Positions 22,482 through 32,914 of a DNA stretch of 64,000 nt are shown piece after piece; within the stretch, counting starts at the first letter, position 1; each line of letters opens with the position of its first letter. The stretch spans positions 62,001 through 126,000 of the forward strand of contig JASVEC010000004.1 of NCBI GenBank assembly GCA_030770535.1. Reading direction: 5' to 3'. The notes below the pieces were generated by a model, which worked only from the letters and a program-made list of their open reading frames with translations, was not told where the DNA came from and made no database searches. The translations under genes were made by a program, and so were the position numbers. The DNA comes from Batkoa obscura. Lineage: Eukaryota > Entomophthoromycota > Entomophthoromycetes > Entomophthorales > Batkoaceae.

Positions 22482-22723
22482 TTTATTAGCAAATTAATAA
22501 TAGATAAAAGCTTTATAAGTTTTTAATTGTACTGATATTAATAAAAATTATATTTGATTTAGAATTGATTTTCAGATATAACTATATTTTTATTTTTATT
22601 AAACTCAATATAAATTAGATATAAAATTAAATATAAAATTTTTTAAGTTTGTTTATTAAAAATGTTTTATATAATAATAAAATAAACAACCTAAAAAAAT
22701 TTTCTAAATAAAAATTAATATAT

Positions 22724-22822
22724 GGGGATATATTTTTTGTTTGAGAATTTTACTAATAACCTTTCCACTTAAATAACGCTTAAAAAATGGAAAAAGTGAT
22801 AAAACTAAAAAAAACACACCCA
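22724..22822 (-). mobile_element. 99-bp element, copy 6
   Basis: Minus-orientation copy flanked by ATAT (22720-22723 and 22823-22826). Confidence 0.87.
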
Positions 22823-23149
22823 TATATATAGCTTAAAGTTTAAAAAGACAATTAATTTAGTGAAAATTATAACCACTAACTTTTAGTCAGATTATAATTT
22901 TAAATTTCGTTAATAACAACTTTTAAGAATTTAAAAAAAAAATCAACCATGAAAAATAGGAATTTATTTAAAAAGTATGAAATATTATGTGTATTGCTAT
23001 TAACTTAGTCCCAGAATGCTGAATATACAAATTTGACTAAAAAAATGATATTCAATTTTATAACCACTTTGCTTATAATATTTAGCTATAATAAAATTTT
23101 AAGGATTTAGAGAGAGACAATTAGTTTAGTTAGTGTGAGTAGTATGATA

Positions 23150-23247
23150 GAGATGTATTTTTTTGTCTAAGAATTTTACTAACAATCTTTCCGCTGAAAC
23201 AACGCTTAAAAAATGGAAAAAATAATGATGCCAAAAAAACACCCCCT
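23150..23247 (-). mobile_element. 99-bp element, copy 7
   Basis: Minus-orientation copy with a worn left end; no clear target duplication remains (GATA against TGGT). Confidence 0.8.
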
Positions 23248-23306
23248 GGTATTGTTTGAAAATGTGTCATTTTTTTTTGTTATAAAATTTAAGCAATAGG
23301 CGTCAG

Positions 23307-23490
23307 TTAATTCAGCTAGAACAGCTTGTAATTAGATAACTTTGATGTTTTTAGTTTATAATCACTTTCTTTTAATATGAATTTGAGGGCAGTATTTTTT
23401 ATATACCTTTAAATTTATACTAAAAACTTTTAACTCCAAATCAAAAACAACGAAATGTATCTAACTGGAAGCTGTTCTATTATTAATTAA
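23307..23490. repeat. 184-bp foldback
   Basis: The outer ~45 bp on each side are inverted copies of each other sharing AGAACAGCTT and TTAGATA blocks. TTAA-containing sequence lies at both edges. It is probably a small non-autonomous element. Confidence 0.45.
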
Positions 23491-24462
23491 AAAATGATTA
23501 ATATGGTTAGTGATTCATTACGTATACTTACATAATCAAGTTTAAAACATAAGCCTTTATATTGATCTTAAAAATAAGCGATTGAAAATTATTGCACAAT
23601 GTATCTTATTTATTTACAAAAACCATGAGTGTGAAATATTTGAAATTTGGCGATAAAATATTGGTGTTTTATTACCGAGTTGGTAAGAATAAGAATAAGT
23701 ATAAAATGCTGTGACGTTGTTTAAAATACTTAATGAATAAATATCAAAGCCTTAATGCTAAGATCAAGGAGGTAAACAGCCGGCTCAGACAAGTAAGTTT
23801 AGTATAAGGTTTGTAATATGATATATGAGGCATTATTTTATATTAAGAAAAATACATTCTTTGATTATAATGTCGAATCGATTAACTGCTTTAGCATGTT
23901 CAACTTAGCTTTGAGTTTAATTACTTTTGTTAGAATATGAGACAATTTAAATTATTGTTATAAACGTAATGTTAAAGCCATAATATTATTCATGTTTAGA
24001 GTATAAATCTACTATACAAAGTTAACAATTAGCTAAATTAAGCTTAAAGTTAATATAAGAATTTCTTGAATCAAAAATAAAAGAAGCTAATCATTTAGCT
24101 TTTGTTCAAAAAATGGCTAACTTTAAGTGGTTAAAAACTAGTTCTGCAACTTTTAACTATCACATCATGTACTTTTTATTTTAAGTTTAAAGATTATCAT
24201 TGAAAATTTTTAGCTATAAAAATAAGATTACTATTTTTAGTCATATGAAACTAATTCAAGCCCCATTTAATTTTTGATAAGCCATATTATAAAATAAAAC
24301 CAGCTTTACATAAGGAATAATTCAAATAATCATATATAAATAATATAGCCAACGTTTATCAACTTATTAAATTCGAAATTTAGTTTGTTTTCCTTTTCAT
24401 CAAATTTATATCTTTTTAGTATAGCATTAGGATTTAATAATATAGACAATCCGATATTTAAT

Positions 24463-25101
24463 ATGGAAGAAAAAAGAAATAGTAAATGGTACATAACTTT
24501 ATTAAATAAATTATCAACGAAAGGTGACAATTACGAAAAAAATAAATTAAATGACATTATAAACAATACAAGAGCGTTAGAGTGTTCGATGGGCTTGGAC
24601 ACCACTTGTTATAAACCTAAGCTATCTCATAACCCTAAGCCGATAAACAACGATGCCTGGTGTAAATCGTTTATTAAAGTATCCAGTTTGGTAACTAATT
24701 GTCAATCTAATCGTATACACCAAAATCCAAAGCTATCCAAAAATGAAAACGTTATAAAGCGTTCTCAAACTATGAATATAGCTAGCAATACGACCTATAT
24801 GCAAAGTATCCGAAAACTCAGAAATAACCCAAGGAGGCCGTTACTTCAAGTGGTATTAATCCAGCATATGGTACATAAAATACGGGATGATGATAGTATC
24901 AACTTAGATAGAGAAATGGGAATCAATCGATTTTCTTCCGAGGTACCTTGTCATTTGACTGGTGTTAAAAATCGTAAAATTAAAAGTTATCCCACCTTAG
25001 TTCAAATCTTTTCTAATGAAAAAGAACTACAAATGAATCTACTAAATGTATATACTGAAGATGACGATATCCCTATAGCATTATTAAACAAGAGAAAATA
25101 A
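24463..25101 (+). CDS. Unrecognised protein, 212 residues
   Basis: I do not recognise this protein. The open frame runs back to 24385, but I prefer the ATG at 24463 (MEEKRNSKWY) because the upstream part looks like AT-rich leader and contains a possible acceptor (CTTTTTAG). It is basic and polar, with five cysteines in the first half (LECSMGL, TTCYKP, DAWCKS, TNCQSN and one later), an Arg-rich RKLRNNPRRP stretch and an acidic end YTEDDDIP before LLNKRK. No signal peptide or membrane helix is seen. Codon use is less AT-biased than in the flanking DNA, which favours a real gene. It ends 146 bp from the end of convergent DUF4436 paralogue C. Confidence 0.5.
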   Translation: MEEKRNSKWYITLLNKLSTKGDNYEKNKLNDIINNTRALECSMGLDTTCYKPKLSHNPKPINNDAWCKSFIKVSSLVTNCQSNRIHQNPKLSKNENVIKRSQTMNIASNTTYMQSIRKLRNNPRRPLLQVVLIQHMVHKIRDDDSINLDREMGINRFSSEVPCHLTGVKNRKIKSYPTLVQIFSNEKELQMNLLNVYTEDDDIPIALLNKRK

Positions 25102-25247
25102 CTTATAGAATAAAATTTACTGTTTTGGTTTTATATTCAATTTAGTTATTCATTTAATCTAAGGTATTTTAAACTTGAAACCATATTATATTTTTCTAAA
25201 TTTTTTATTTAAAGAATAACTACAACAGTAAAATATTAACTCATTCA

Positions 25248-26201
25248 TTATTTAGGTAAATCAGAAACTGGTTTTCTCCATCTTAGAGCATAAGAGAATA
25301 AGTTAAACATAATACAGGTTGCGATGATACCAATACACCAAAAGAAAGCAATATAATCGGCAAGACAACCCATAACTGGAGAACCAGGTTGAGCATTTCT
25401 AATACTTGGTAATGCGAAAAGCATAGAAACACCAACAGCTATTAAAGGAGGAGGTACTTCACGTCTTTGCACAACGTAATCAAAGGTAATAATTCCATAT
25501 GGGATGGACAGCCCCCACATAACTGCCATAAGGAAAAAGGAAAAAGCTTGACTTGAAATAGGTGTAGTTAATTCGATTTCGATTGCTACGGCATCTAAGT
25601 TATCATATAAGCCAAGGAACATAGCCTTGTTTTCGCCATTTTTAATTGAGTCTGCTTCTATCTTTGGTTTATGACTTACTAAACTTTTATCAATTTGGAT
25701 AACTAATGGGAGAGGTTTCTTCTTAGAATCTAAGCAAATAGCAGTGAAATAACCCAAATACTGTTCAACTGGGTATTCACGAATAGTTCCATAACTCATT
25801 GGAACAGTAAAACTAACGGTATTAATAGGTTGGCCTTTGATAATAGTTTGCTTTCCATATAGCAAATTACAAGTAACGTTTTGATTTGAGTTTAGCAGCT
25901 CATCAACGTAGCCTTCGCCAACCATTTGAAACTTAGCAAGCAAGTTTATTTTACGGGCTGGGGCTTCTACTGATTGAAATGAGAGACCCAAACTGACACC
26001 ACTAAACGAATCTAGATCTTCAAATTCCTCGGGTATATAGTCTGGTATACTATTCTTTAATTCTCTTAGATCTGGGTTATGAACCTTCTTAACAACTGGA
26101 ATGACGATGATACACCAAATAGAGACACCTATAAATGAGAGAAAGATTCTCCTAAGTCTTGTTGTAGACATAATCCTTTCATATAAATCTTTGATTGACA
26201 T
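25248..26201 (-). CDS. DUF4436 membrane protein, paralogue C
   Basis: Third DUF4436 paralogue, 317 residues in a single exon. I start at ATG 26201 (MSIKDLYERI), which aligns with the starts of the other copies and gives exactly the length of paralogue D; the frame is open for 50 more codons up to 26351, into a 99-bp element. It has an N-terminal helix near 20-38, NVTCNLLYG and TAICLD cysteines, and the C-terminal PPPLIAVGVSMLFALPSIRN and AQPGSPVMGC block. AFFWCIGI reads straight through where paralogues A and B have an intron. The tail is LRWRKPVSDLPK. The function is unknown. Confidence 0.82.
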   Translation of the reverse strand: MSIKDLYERIMSTTRLRRIFLSFIGVSIWCIIVIPVVKKVHNPDLRELKNSIPDYIPEEFEDLDSFSGVSLGLSFQSVEAPARKINLLAKFQMVGEGYVDELLNSNQNVTCNLLYGKQTIIKGQPINTVSFTVPMSYGTIREYPVEQYLGYFTAICLDSKKKPLPLVIQIDKSLVSHKPKIEADSIKNGENKAMFLGLYDNLDAVAIEIELTTPISSQAFSFFLMAVMWGLSIPYGIITFDYVVQRREVPPPLIAVGVSMLFALPSIRNAQPGSPVMGCLADYIAFFWCIGIIATCIMFNLFSYALRWRKPVSDLPK

Positions 26202-26328
26202 TTTAAATCTTGTATATACAACAATAAAATCTTTATTAAGCTTAGATGTTGCTTTCTTCTTACTTTGTTTATTTATACCATTTTTAAAACTCTTCATTTC
26301 GATGTGCTTTAAAAGAACAAATACATAT

Positions 26329-26427
26329 GAGGATGTTTTTTTTGATTTCATTACTTTTTCTATTTTTTAAGCGCTATTTGAGCGGAAAAATTGTTAGTAA
26401 AATTGTTAAGCAAAAAAATACATCCCC
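26329..26427 (+). mobile_element. 99-bp element, copy 8
   Basis: Plus-orientation copy flanked by ATAT (26325-26328 and 26428-26431), 127 bp upstream of the preferred start of DUF4436-C and therefore in its promoter or 5' UTR. Confidence 0.88.
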
Positions 26428-26718
26428 ATATCCTAGAAATATTAAAGTTCTAACTAAACTGTTCTTTTACCTAATAAAAATAGATGAATTGATCAAATAT
26501 TCCCCGGTTTCTGAGGAGAAACAAATAATAAACAATTGTTGTGATTCCATTATTATAAATCAAAAAGTAAATTAAGGAGTTGTAAAAATAAAATAAAGGT
26601 ATTAAAATAATAGTAGATAAAACTAGAATTTAATTAGGATAAAAGAACAAGAACAATTTACTGATTATATAAAAATTTACTGGAATATCAATTTAATTTC
26701 AGTAAGAAATATTCATAT

Positions 26719-26816
26719 GGGGTGTTTTTTTTGGCTTCATCACTTTTTCCATCTTTTAAACGCTATTTGAGTGGAAAAATTGTTAGTAAAATTCCTAAAC
26801 AAAAAAATACATCCCT
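26719..26816 (+). mobile_element. 99-bp element, copy 9
   Basis: Plus-orientation copy with ATAT before and ATTT after. Confidence 0.85.
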
Positions 26817-27608
26817 ATTTATATAATTACTTAAATCAACGGAATCCTTTTATTATATCAAGGTTATTTGTAATAGAGATATGTACTCAGATCTAATCAT
26901 TTTTTTAATAAATTAGTTTAACCGTGTTCATGTTCTTTATTTCCCTTTGATAAATTTTAGGATTAATTTAATCTTATTTTATGATAAACCTCATGATTTA
27001 TTAAAAGATAACAAACAAAAATTCATCATCCTAACTTTTTGATTAAACATTACATATTTTAATATTATGTAATAAAATACTCCAAATTGTAAATTTTTGA
27101 TTATTAATAAGAGTTATTCATATTGATTATTGATAATTTGAAAAATAGAATGTTACAAGGGCTTGAGGAACTTATTTTGCATATAAAGTTATGTAAAAAA
27201 TATTTCTGTTGAAATTGTATATTATCTATGTTTGTATACTTATTAATGTAAATGTAGTCTGGGTTGTTATCACTCCGTTGTAATGTTGAATTAAATGTAG
27301 AGGTGCAATAAATTTCTAAAGATGTAAGCCTTTGTTGAGACGCAGGAGTAGAACAAAAGTACTCAAAAAAAATCCTTTTTTTAATAATTCTTATACACAA
27401 ATTGTATAAGAACCATTCATGAACTGAATAAAATTTGGGGCATTTTCACACACTTTAACTGGTAGAGATCTTATAAAGCATTGTAGGATATAATAAGTTC
27501 AATGAAGTATTTATAATTTTTATAATGATAGTTTATTTTTTACATGGAAAATAAAGTTCTAAACTGGGTATGTTTTTTTATAAATGTTGAATATTTTAAA
27601 AAGTATAT

Positions 27609-27707
27609 GGAGGTGTTTTTCTTAGCTCCATCACTTTTTTTATCTTTTAAGCGCTATTTGAGCGGAAAAGTTGTTAGTAAAATTCTTAAATATAAAAATA
27701 CATCCCT
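27609..27707 (+). mobile_element. 99-bp element, copy 10
   Basis: Plus-orientation copy flanked by ATAT (27605-27608 and 27708-27711). Its interior is more diverged than in most copies. Confidence 0.86.
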
Positions 27708-28311
27708 ATATCTATTTAGTTAAGCACTATTATACGATTGAATAGTTATATAAAAGTACGATATTGCTTTATAAATAAAACTTTTTAGGAATTATTATTA
27801 TATCAAAATATTACCTTACTTTATACTACTGTCAAGGTTTATTAATTGCGCTTTTATTGTTTGTGCTAAATATTAAATTTTACTTTAAAATTTTTATTTG
27901 TTTCAATTATGACACATTTTTATAGAATAAATTATACATACCTTTATAGAATCTATTTAAATTTTGTAACATCTTATGCTTTTAAATAATTCAGTGGAAT
28001 CTTTATGTTGTTAAAATCCATCACTCAAAGCAAATATTATAATAAAGTTTGACTATCATATTATGGTAAGAAATTAAATTGTGAATATATTTTGTTTGAT
28101 AATGATAAAGTATAAAAACATAAAGGATACCATTCTATCTTGCATGAAAAATGGATATTTATAGATAATAGAATATGCCTTTAGATGTTTTGAAATCGTT
28201 ATTCTTCTAAATATACTTCCATACCTTCTCCCTATCTTAATTGCGCCTCTCTGTGATTAAAACAAATAGCTCCAAAAGAACATTTAACCCAATCTATAGC
28301 AGCATAAATAT

Positions 28312-28411
28312 GGAGGTTTTTTTTTTGGTTTCATTATTTTTTCTATTTTTTTAAGTGCTATTTGAGCGGAAAGGTTGTTGGTAAAATTCTTAAACAAAAA
28401 AATACATCCCC
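28312..28411 (+). mobile_element. 99-bp element, copy 11, overlapping a gene end
   Basis: Plus-orientation copy flanked by ATAT (28308-28311 and 28412-28415). Read on the minus strand, its first 22 bases supply the last residues and the stop codon of the 239-residue protein at 28390-29109. Confidence 0.88.
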
Positions 28412-29109
28412 ATATCTTGGTTCCATTTAGTAATTTTGAACGTATTTTTATGAGTAATATGGAACTGAAGACGTTCTTCTGCCTTAGGGAAATGGGCTGT
28501 TAGCCTAATAGAATTTTTTTCGTCCTCAGGTGCATATAAATATTGGCCTGCATGCTTAATATAAGTAATGGGATTACTTGTTTCAGGCATGACTTCGAAG
28601 TCTATATTGCTTACTATTCCAACAAGTTCATTTTCAAAGACATTAGTGATATCACATTCATGGTAATCATCATCGTCGCCATCATCATTATTATTATCTT
28701 CATCGCTGGACCCTTCTTCCATGTGTATTTTTAAGGAACATATTTTATTTTCATATACTTTTTTCCCTGCAAAGTCAACTAAATTAAAGTTTGGCTTTCT
28801 CTCAACTTTAGGCCTTCTATTGGGCAATCCTTTGCCTTTTTGAATCAATTTGTCGATGTTACTGATTTCGTCAACTACCATCTGGGTAACTCTGGATTTA
28901 AGTTGACTACTATATTTGTAGCTCATTGTTGTGTTGTGAGTGTTAAAACATTGATAATTCTCGTTGCCTAGATAAACAACAAAAAAAGGACCTTGGGCAT
29001 TTTTAGATTTTGCTATATCAGCAAACTTAACAATATCCATATCATCATAATACTCAACCACTGTATTATTTTCAATCCCATTTGGACTTATAAATTCATT
29101 TTCTCTCAT
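28390..29109 (-). CDS. Unrecognised acidic protein, 239 residues
   Basis: I do not recognise this protein. It is a single exon from ATG 29109. It has no signal peptide or membrane helix. A globular-looking first half (VKFADIAKSK, GPFFVVYLGNENYQCF) is followed by a basic RRPKVERKP stretch and an acidic Asp/Asn run at about 133-150 (SSDEDNNNDDGDDDDYHE). A second ordered-looking part follows (PITYIKHAGQYLY, ERLQFHITHKNTFKITKWN). The last residues (GMYFFV) and the stop come from a 99-bp element, so the original C-terminus was probably different. It lies between DUF4436 paralogues C and D on the same strand. Clean codon use over 700 bp favours a real gene. Confidence 0.5.
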   Translation of the reverse strand: MRENEFISPNGIENNTVVEYYDDMDIVKFADIAKSKNAQGPFFVVYLGNENYQCFNTHNTTMSYKYSSQLKSRVTQMVVDEISNIDKLIQKGKGLPNRRPKVERKPNFNLVDFAGKKVYENKICSLKIHMEEGSSDEDNNNDDGDDDDYHECDITNVFENELVGIVSNIDFEVMPETSNPITYIKHAGQYLYAPEDEKNSIRLTAHFPKAEERLQFHITHKNTFKITKWNQDMGMYFFV

Positions 29110-29785
29110 GAATAATATGTACGGGAGCTCCCCATTTAAATCAAAATAGTCTAATAATATTATAATTGAAATTCATTTTTTATTACATATCTTCTACAAG
29201 CTTTATTGTTTTTAAAAAATAACATTCTTAATTCGGTTTGATTTACTTATTTAAAATATAATTAAATCTATTAATATAAAATTTATTTTATAAATAGTTT
29301 TATGAAAAGCTTTTTTTAAAAACAGAGTAATTTAATCAGATCTCTACTTAAAGATTCTTTTAAGTAAATTACTTTAATCTATTTTATAGAATAACTGTTG
29401 AAATAATATAATTATATTTTTAGTTAACTATTTTATAAAAAAATTAAATTTGTTTATATATAGTTCGATATTTTGTATTTTTTAATACATAAAATTGTTA
29501 GAATAATATTTATTATATTTTTAATTAGATGGCTTTTAAAGTTATGGATTAATAGTTGCATAATAACATTTATTATGTTTTAATATAATCTTATAATGAA
29601 ATAAAAGCCATACTTGATATGAGGATATGAAATAATTCATTAGAGATAAAAGATGCAGTCTATAAAACAGTCTAAAAAAGCTGATTTTAATGATTTTGAA
29701 TATTGCAACTAATTTATGTATTCAGTTATTTAATTAAAAAAGTTCAATGTACTATTATGATATATGTACATTTAATTAAATTACT
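29110..29785. other. Intergenic DNA
   Basis: 676 bp of very AT-rich DNA between the acidic unknown gene and DUF4436-D. Nothing is recognised. Confidence 0.55.
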
Positions 29786-30739
29786 TTATTTGAGTTGAAC
29801 AGGTTTTCTCCATCTTAATGCAAATGCAAAGATATTCATCATTGAACAAATAGCAATGATAGCCATACACCAGAAAAAGGCAGCAATATCAGCCAAACAT
29901 CCTATAGTAGGTATACCAGGTTGAGAATTTCTTAAAGCGGGTAATGCAAATAACATGGATATTCCAACAGCTAAAAGAGGTGGGGGAATATCCCTACGTG
30001 AAATTATAATATCATAAGTAAATACAAACAATGCAATAGATAAGCCCCACATTACAATCATTACAAAAATCGAAAAAACCTTGGATTTAATAGGTTGAGT
30101 TAGTTGAATAAAAACCCCTAGAGCTTCTGGACTTGTATAGGAGCCTTTAAATAATGGTATTAATTCCTCAAGATCTTTAATAGGACTTGAGCGAACGGCT
30201 GGAGAATAAGACAATAAATCTCTATCAGTTGTTATTGCAATTGGAATAATCGTTTTATTAGTATCTTCGCAAACAGCAGAAAAATAACTGGTAAATACTT
30301 CAAAAGGATAATCATCCACGTTACCATCAGTGATAGGCACGGTAAAAGTAATTGGGTCTGGAAGCTTACCTTTAACAAGGGCTGGTTTAGCATAAAGTAA
30401 ATTACAAGTTATGTTTTCGTTTGGTACACCAAATTCATTTGAATATCCTCCAGATAAAAAAATATGAGAATATAAATTAATTTTACGCGCAGCTGAATCT
30501 ACCGATTGGAAATTAAGATGAAAGTTAACCCCTTCAAAAGTTTCGTCAGTTTCTCCAGCTGGTATGTAAGATCCATTGTCCTTAGATAAATTGTTATCTT
30601 TAGTTAAAATCACGGGAAGAACGATTATACACCATAATGATATTCCTAATATAAAGCATACAGTTCTTCTAATTCGAGTGTTTGAAGAGATCCTTTCATA
30701 ATTATCTTTTATAAATTGAACCATATTATGTAAATGCAA
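29786..30739 (-). CDS. DUF4436 membrane protein, paralogue D
   Basis: Fourth DUF4436 paralogue, a single exon of 317 residues. An alternative start five codons in (MVQFIKDNYERI) aligns slightly better with paralogue C. It has an N-terminal helix near 26-44, a soluble domain containing NITCNLLYAK and SAVCED, and the C-terminal block PPPLLAVGISMLFALPALRN, then SQPGIPTIGC and AAFFWCMAII. The end, FALRWRKPVQLK, resembles C. Like C it lacks the intron found in A and B at the Trp codon. C and D share strand, length and tail, so they probably arose from one duplication. The function is unknown. Confidence 0.83.
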   Translation of the reverse strand: MHLHNMVQFIKDNYERISSNTRIRRTVCFILGISLWCIIVLPVILTKDNNLSKDNGSYIPAGETDETFEGVNFHLNFQSVDSAARKINLYSHIFLSGGYSNEFGVPNENITCNLLYAKPALVKGKLPDPITFTVPITDGNVDDYPFEVFTSYFSAVCEDTNKTIIPIAITTDRDLLSYSPAVRSSPIKDLEELIPLFKGSYTSPEALGVFIQLTQPIKSKVFSIFVMIVMWGLSIALFVFTYDIIISRRDIPPPLLAVGISMLFALPALRNSQPGIPTIGCLADIAAFFWCMAIIAICSMMNIFAFALRWRKPVQLK

Positions 30740-31410
30740 TACAAAAAACTATTTTTTAATTTCTAAATCTTTATATATAATTGTTTATAGGGGTGAATGA
30801 ATAGAATTTGATAAAAAATGGCAAAATAAGTTATTTTATGAAAACCTTAATATAAGATGATATTAAGGGTGTATACTCTTAATCAACTCAATATGCTCCA
30901 TTTATGAAACTTGGATTAACTAAAAATAGCTTCAAATTAAAAATCTTTTAAAATATAAAATATATTTTTTACATGATAATAAAAAATTTAGTCCATGAAG
31001 TGTTCTTTATTCTTCATCTTTACAATGTTTCATTAAACATATATTAATAAAGCACAACAATACAACTCTTAAGCCATCGCTCATTTCAGATTATATTATT
31101 TTACACATTAAATTATTTTTAATTTACAAGGTATTAAAAATACAACCTACTCTCACTTTTGTACATGTTTCTATTAAGGATAAAGGGGTTTGGAATTTAC
31201 TATGGCGGAGGTTTATTGCCCCGAGCTAATTTTTTGTAAAAATTATTGGCTTAAGAATCAACGCTTTTTTCAAGAAGTTTTGCTCACTTTAGCTTTTTGA
31301 CTTTATAATTGCCCAATCTTAAACATTGATTATCAAAGTTGTAAACCAATTGCTAGCCATCTTAGCCCAAAAATAAGGTGGCCTTTAAAACTTAATTGAA
31401 TTAAAATATG

Positions 31411-31582
31411 TTTGTTGCAACTCTTTTACAACTTTTTTAGTGGTAATTTTTATAGTCAAATTATTTGTATAAATGATTTTTGAATCAAATTTCTATATTC
31501 TATATTCTATATTCTATCTGAATTTCAAGATACATTTTTCTCTTAAATGAGTAGTTAGGTCACAAAAGAGTTGCAACAGCCA
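31411..31582 (-). mobile_element. ~160-bp TIR element, copy iii
   Basis: Its right end, read on the minus strand, GCTGTTGCAACTCTTTTGTG, continues into an ACTCATTTAAGA block shared with the copies at 20192 and 52864. The left end TTGTTGCAACTCTTTTACAA is the inverted partner. Confidence 0.5.
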
Positions 31583-31943
31583 CAAGGACGACTCAATGAA
31601 TATGAAAATTATAGGTTTTTCCAAGATAGTGCTCTATACTAAAATAAATTAAATTTCATCGTGTCATCGTCACTTTGTATTTGTAAAAGGTAAAAAAGCT
31701 GCTTTTGAAAACAAGGTTTTAATAAAGATCTTCTCTTCCAATAATAAATATAATTTAGTCAATAAAGGTCATTTTAACTTATTTCACTAGAATAGCATTT
31801 ATGATAATCAGTTTTTTATTAAAATTGTAACTTTGATCTTTTAGCTCCAAATTACCATGTTTTATTCTGGAACTTACTTTATATTACAGTTAAAAAAACA
31901 AAATACAAATTTAGAAAAAAAATTAATGTAATTTTTTAATATT

Positions 31944-32040
31944 GGGATGTATTTTTTTGTTTAAGAATTTTATAAATAATTTTCCTACTCAAGCAGTGCT
32001 TAAAAAATGGAAAAGGTGATGAAATAAAAAAAACACCCTC
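31944..32040 (-). mobile_element. 99-bp element, copy 12
   Basis: Minus-orientation copy with no clear target duplication. Confidence 0.82.
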
Positions 32041-32157
32041 AGATATTGATTTTCCTAGTAAGAATAGCAATTAAAATGAATTAGATTAGCTAGATTTTAT
32101 TTGTTAAAATTATTTTCAAATACTAGTAATTTTCGTGTACAAATTTGCTAAAATATA

Positions 32158-32608
32158 GTTACTAAAGTGGGAAAATAATTGTTTAAAGTTTGTATCAGCA
32201 CTAGTCAGCAGAAAATTTGCATTAAACAATTGCTACTAAATTAAATTAAATTTTTTGTCATATTCAAACAAAAATATAATTTATTAAACTATTTTTAGTT
32301 ATTTTTGTATCAGACTTGTAAAAGTTAAAACTAGTTAGTTTTAATATAATACTATTTAACTAAAATTACAAACACAAATATTTTATTTTTCTTTTAAGTT
32401 AACAAACATTTTATCTCAATAAGCTTTTGTGTTTATAATCTTAATTTGGTGCTAACTTACTAAAATTTATTATACAATTAAAAGATGTCTTTGCTTACAG
32501 GTTCTAGTGCAAATCTATTCAAACTTGCCAAATTTAATTTTTTTTTGCAACTTTGAAGAATAAATTTGCTGAAACAAATCTGTGACATCCACTTCCCACT
32601 TTAGTGAC
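32158..32608. mobile_element. 451-bp TIR element
   Basis: The ends GTTACTAAAGTGGGAA and, inverted, GTCACTAAAGTGGGAA match with one difference. TATA lies outside both (32154-32157 and 32609-32612), so insertion was at TA or TATA. It is non-coding and its right end lies about 130 bp upstream of the PMP3-type gene. Confidence 0.6.
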
Positions 32609-32688
32609 TATAAAACGCATTATAAAAATAGATAAGTAAGAATGAGGTAAAAACTACGTAACTAATACAATGTGAAACTAATGATGAG

Positions 32689-32696
32689 TATATAAA
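32689..32696 (+). promoter_or_regulatory. Possible TATA box of the PMP3-type gene
   Basis: TATATAAA lies 44 bp before the start codon, a plausible position, but AT-rich DNA makes chance matches common. Confidence 0.35.
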
Positions 32697-32740
32697 CTAA
32701 GTAAATTCAAAATTGACGATTATATTTAAAATTAAGTAAA

Positions 32741-32914
32741 ATGGCTGTTGAAGCAAGTGATGTTTTGAAAGTAGTTGGCACAATCCTTTTACCACCTTTA
32801 GGCGTGCTTTTAGATAGGGGCTGTGGCGTTGATCTTCTAATTAATGTATTGCTAACTCTGTTAGGCTATATCCCTGGATTAATTCATGCTTTGTATATAA
32901 TAATGAAATTATAA
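32741..32914 (+). CDS. PMP3: PMP3/UPF0057 plasma-membrane proteolipid
   Basis: Tiny two-helix membrane protein of the Pmp3/RCI2/UPF0057 family, which affects plasma-membrane potential and salt tolerance. It has one exon of 57 residues. Helix 1, VVGTILLPPLGVLLDRGCG, carries the family signature of a PP followed by an LGV block and a short Cys-containing turn. Helix 2 is DLLINVLLTLLGYIPGLIHA, with the diagnostic LGYIPGLIHA, followed by the short tail LYIIMKL. It is shorter than most gene-calling thresholds. It stands alone between a 451-bp TIR element and the convergent RasGAP gene. Confidence 0.93.
   Translation: MAVEASDVLKVVGTILLPPLGVLLDRGCGVDLLINVLLTLLGYIPGLIHALYIIMKL

Larger units (their letters stand above)
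19890..24462. other. Gene-poor repeat region
   Basis: 4.6 kb without a supported gene. It holds a ~160-bp TIR element (20192-20358), a short telomere-like run (20519-20543), four 99-bp elements (21121, 21314, 22724, 23150), the 481-bp TG...CA repeat with an extra partial end copy (21859-22481) and a 184-bp foldback (23307-23490). Short open frames here are AT-rich noise or lie inside repeats. Confidence 0.7.
26428..28311. other. Repeat-rich intergenic DNA
   Basis: 1.9 kb with two 99-bp elements (26719, 27609) and otherwise AT-rich sequence. A 98-codon minus-strand frame near 27104-27400 looks like noise. No gene is supported. Confidence 0.55.
30740..32157. other. Repeat-rich intergenic DNA
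   Basis: 1.4 kb without a supported gene. It holds a ~170-bp TIR element (31411-31582), three TATTC(TA) units near 31496-31517 and a 99-bp element (31944-32040). Confidence 0.55.

Noticed and set aside
26202-26351. 50-residue N-terminal extension of DUF4436-C
   Set aside because: It starts inside a mobile element and is absent from the other three paralogues; ATG 26201 aligns with their starts.
27104-27400. 98-codon minus-strand frame
   Set aside because: Low-complexity Asn/Ile/Ser translation with no splice partner or motif.
25248-30739. DUF4436-C, the two unknown genes and DUF4436-D as one functional cluster
   Set aside because: The genes are separated by repeat-rich spacers and differ in strand; nothing beyond proximity links their functions.
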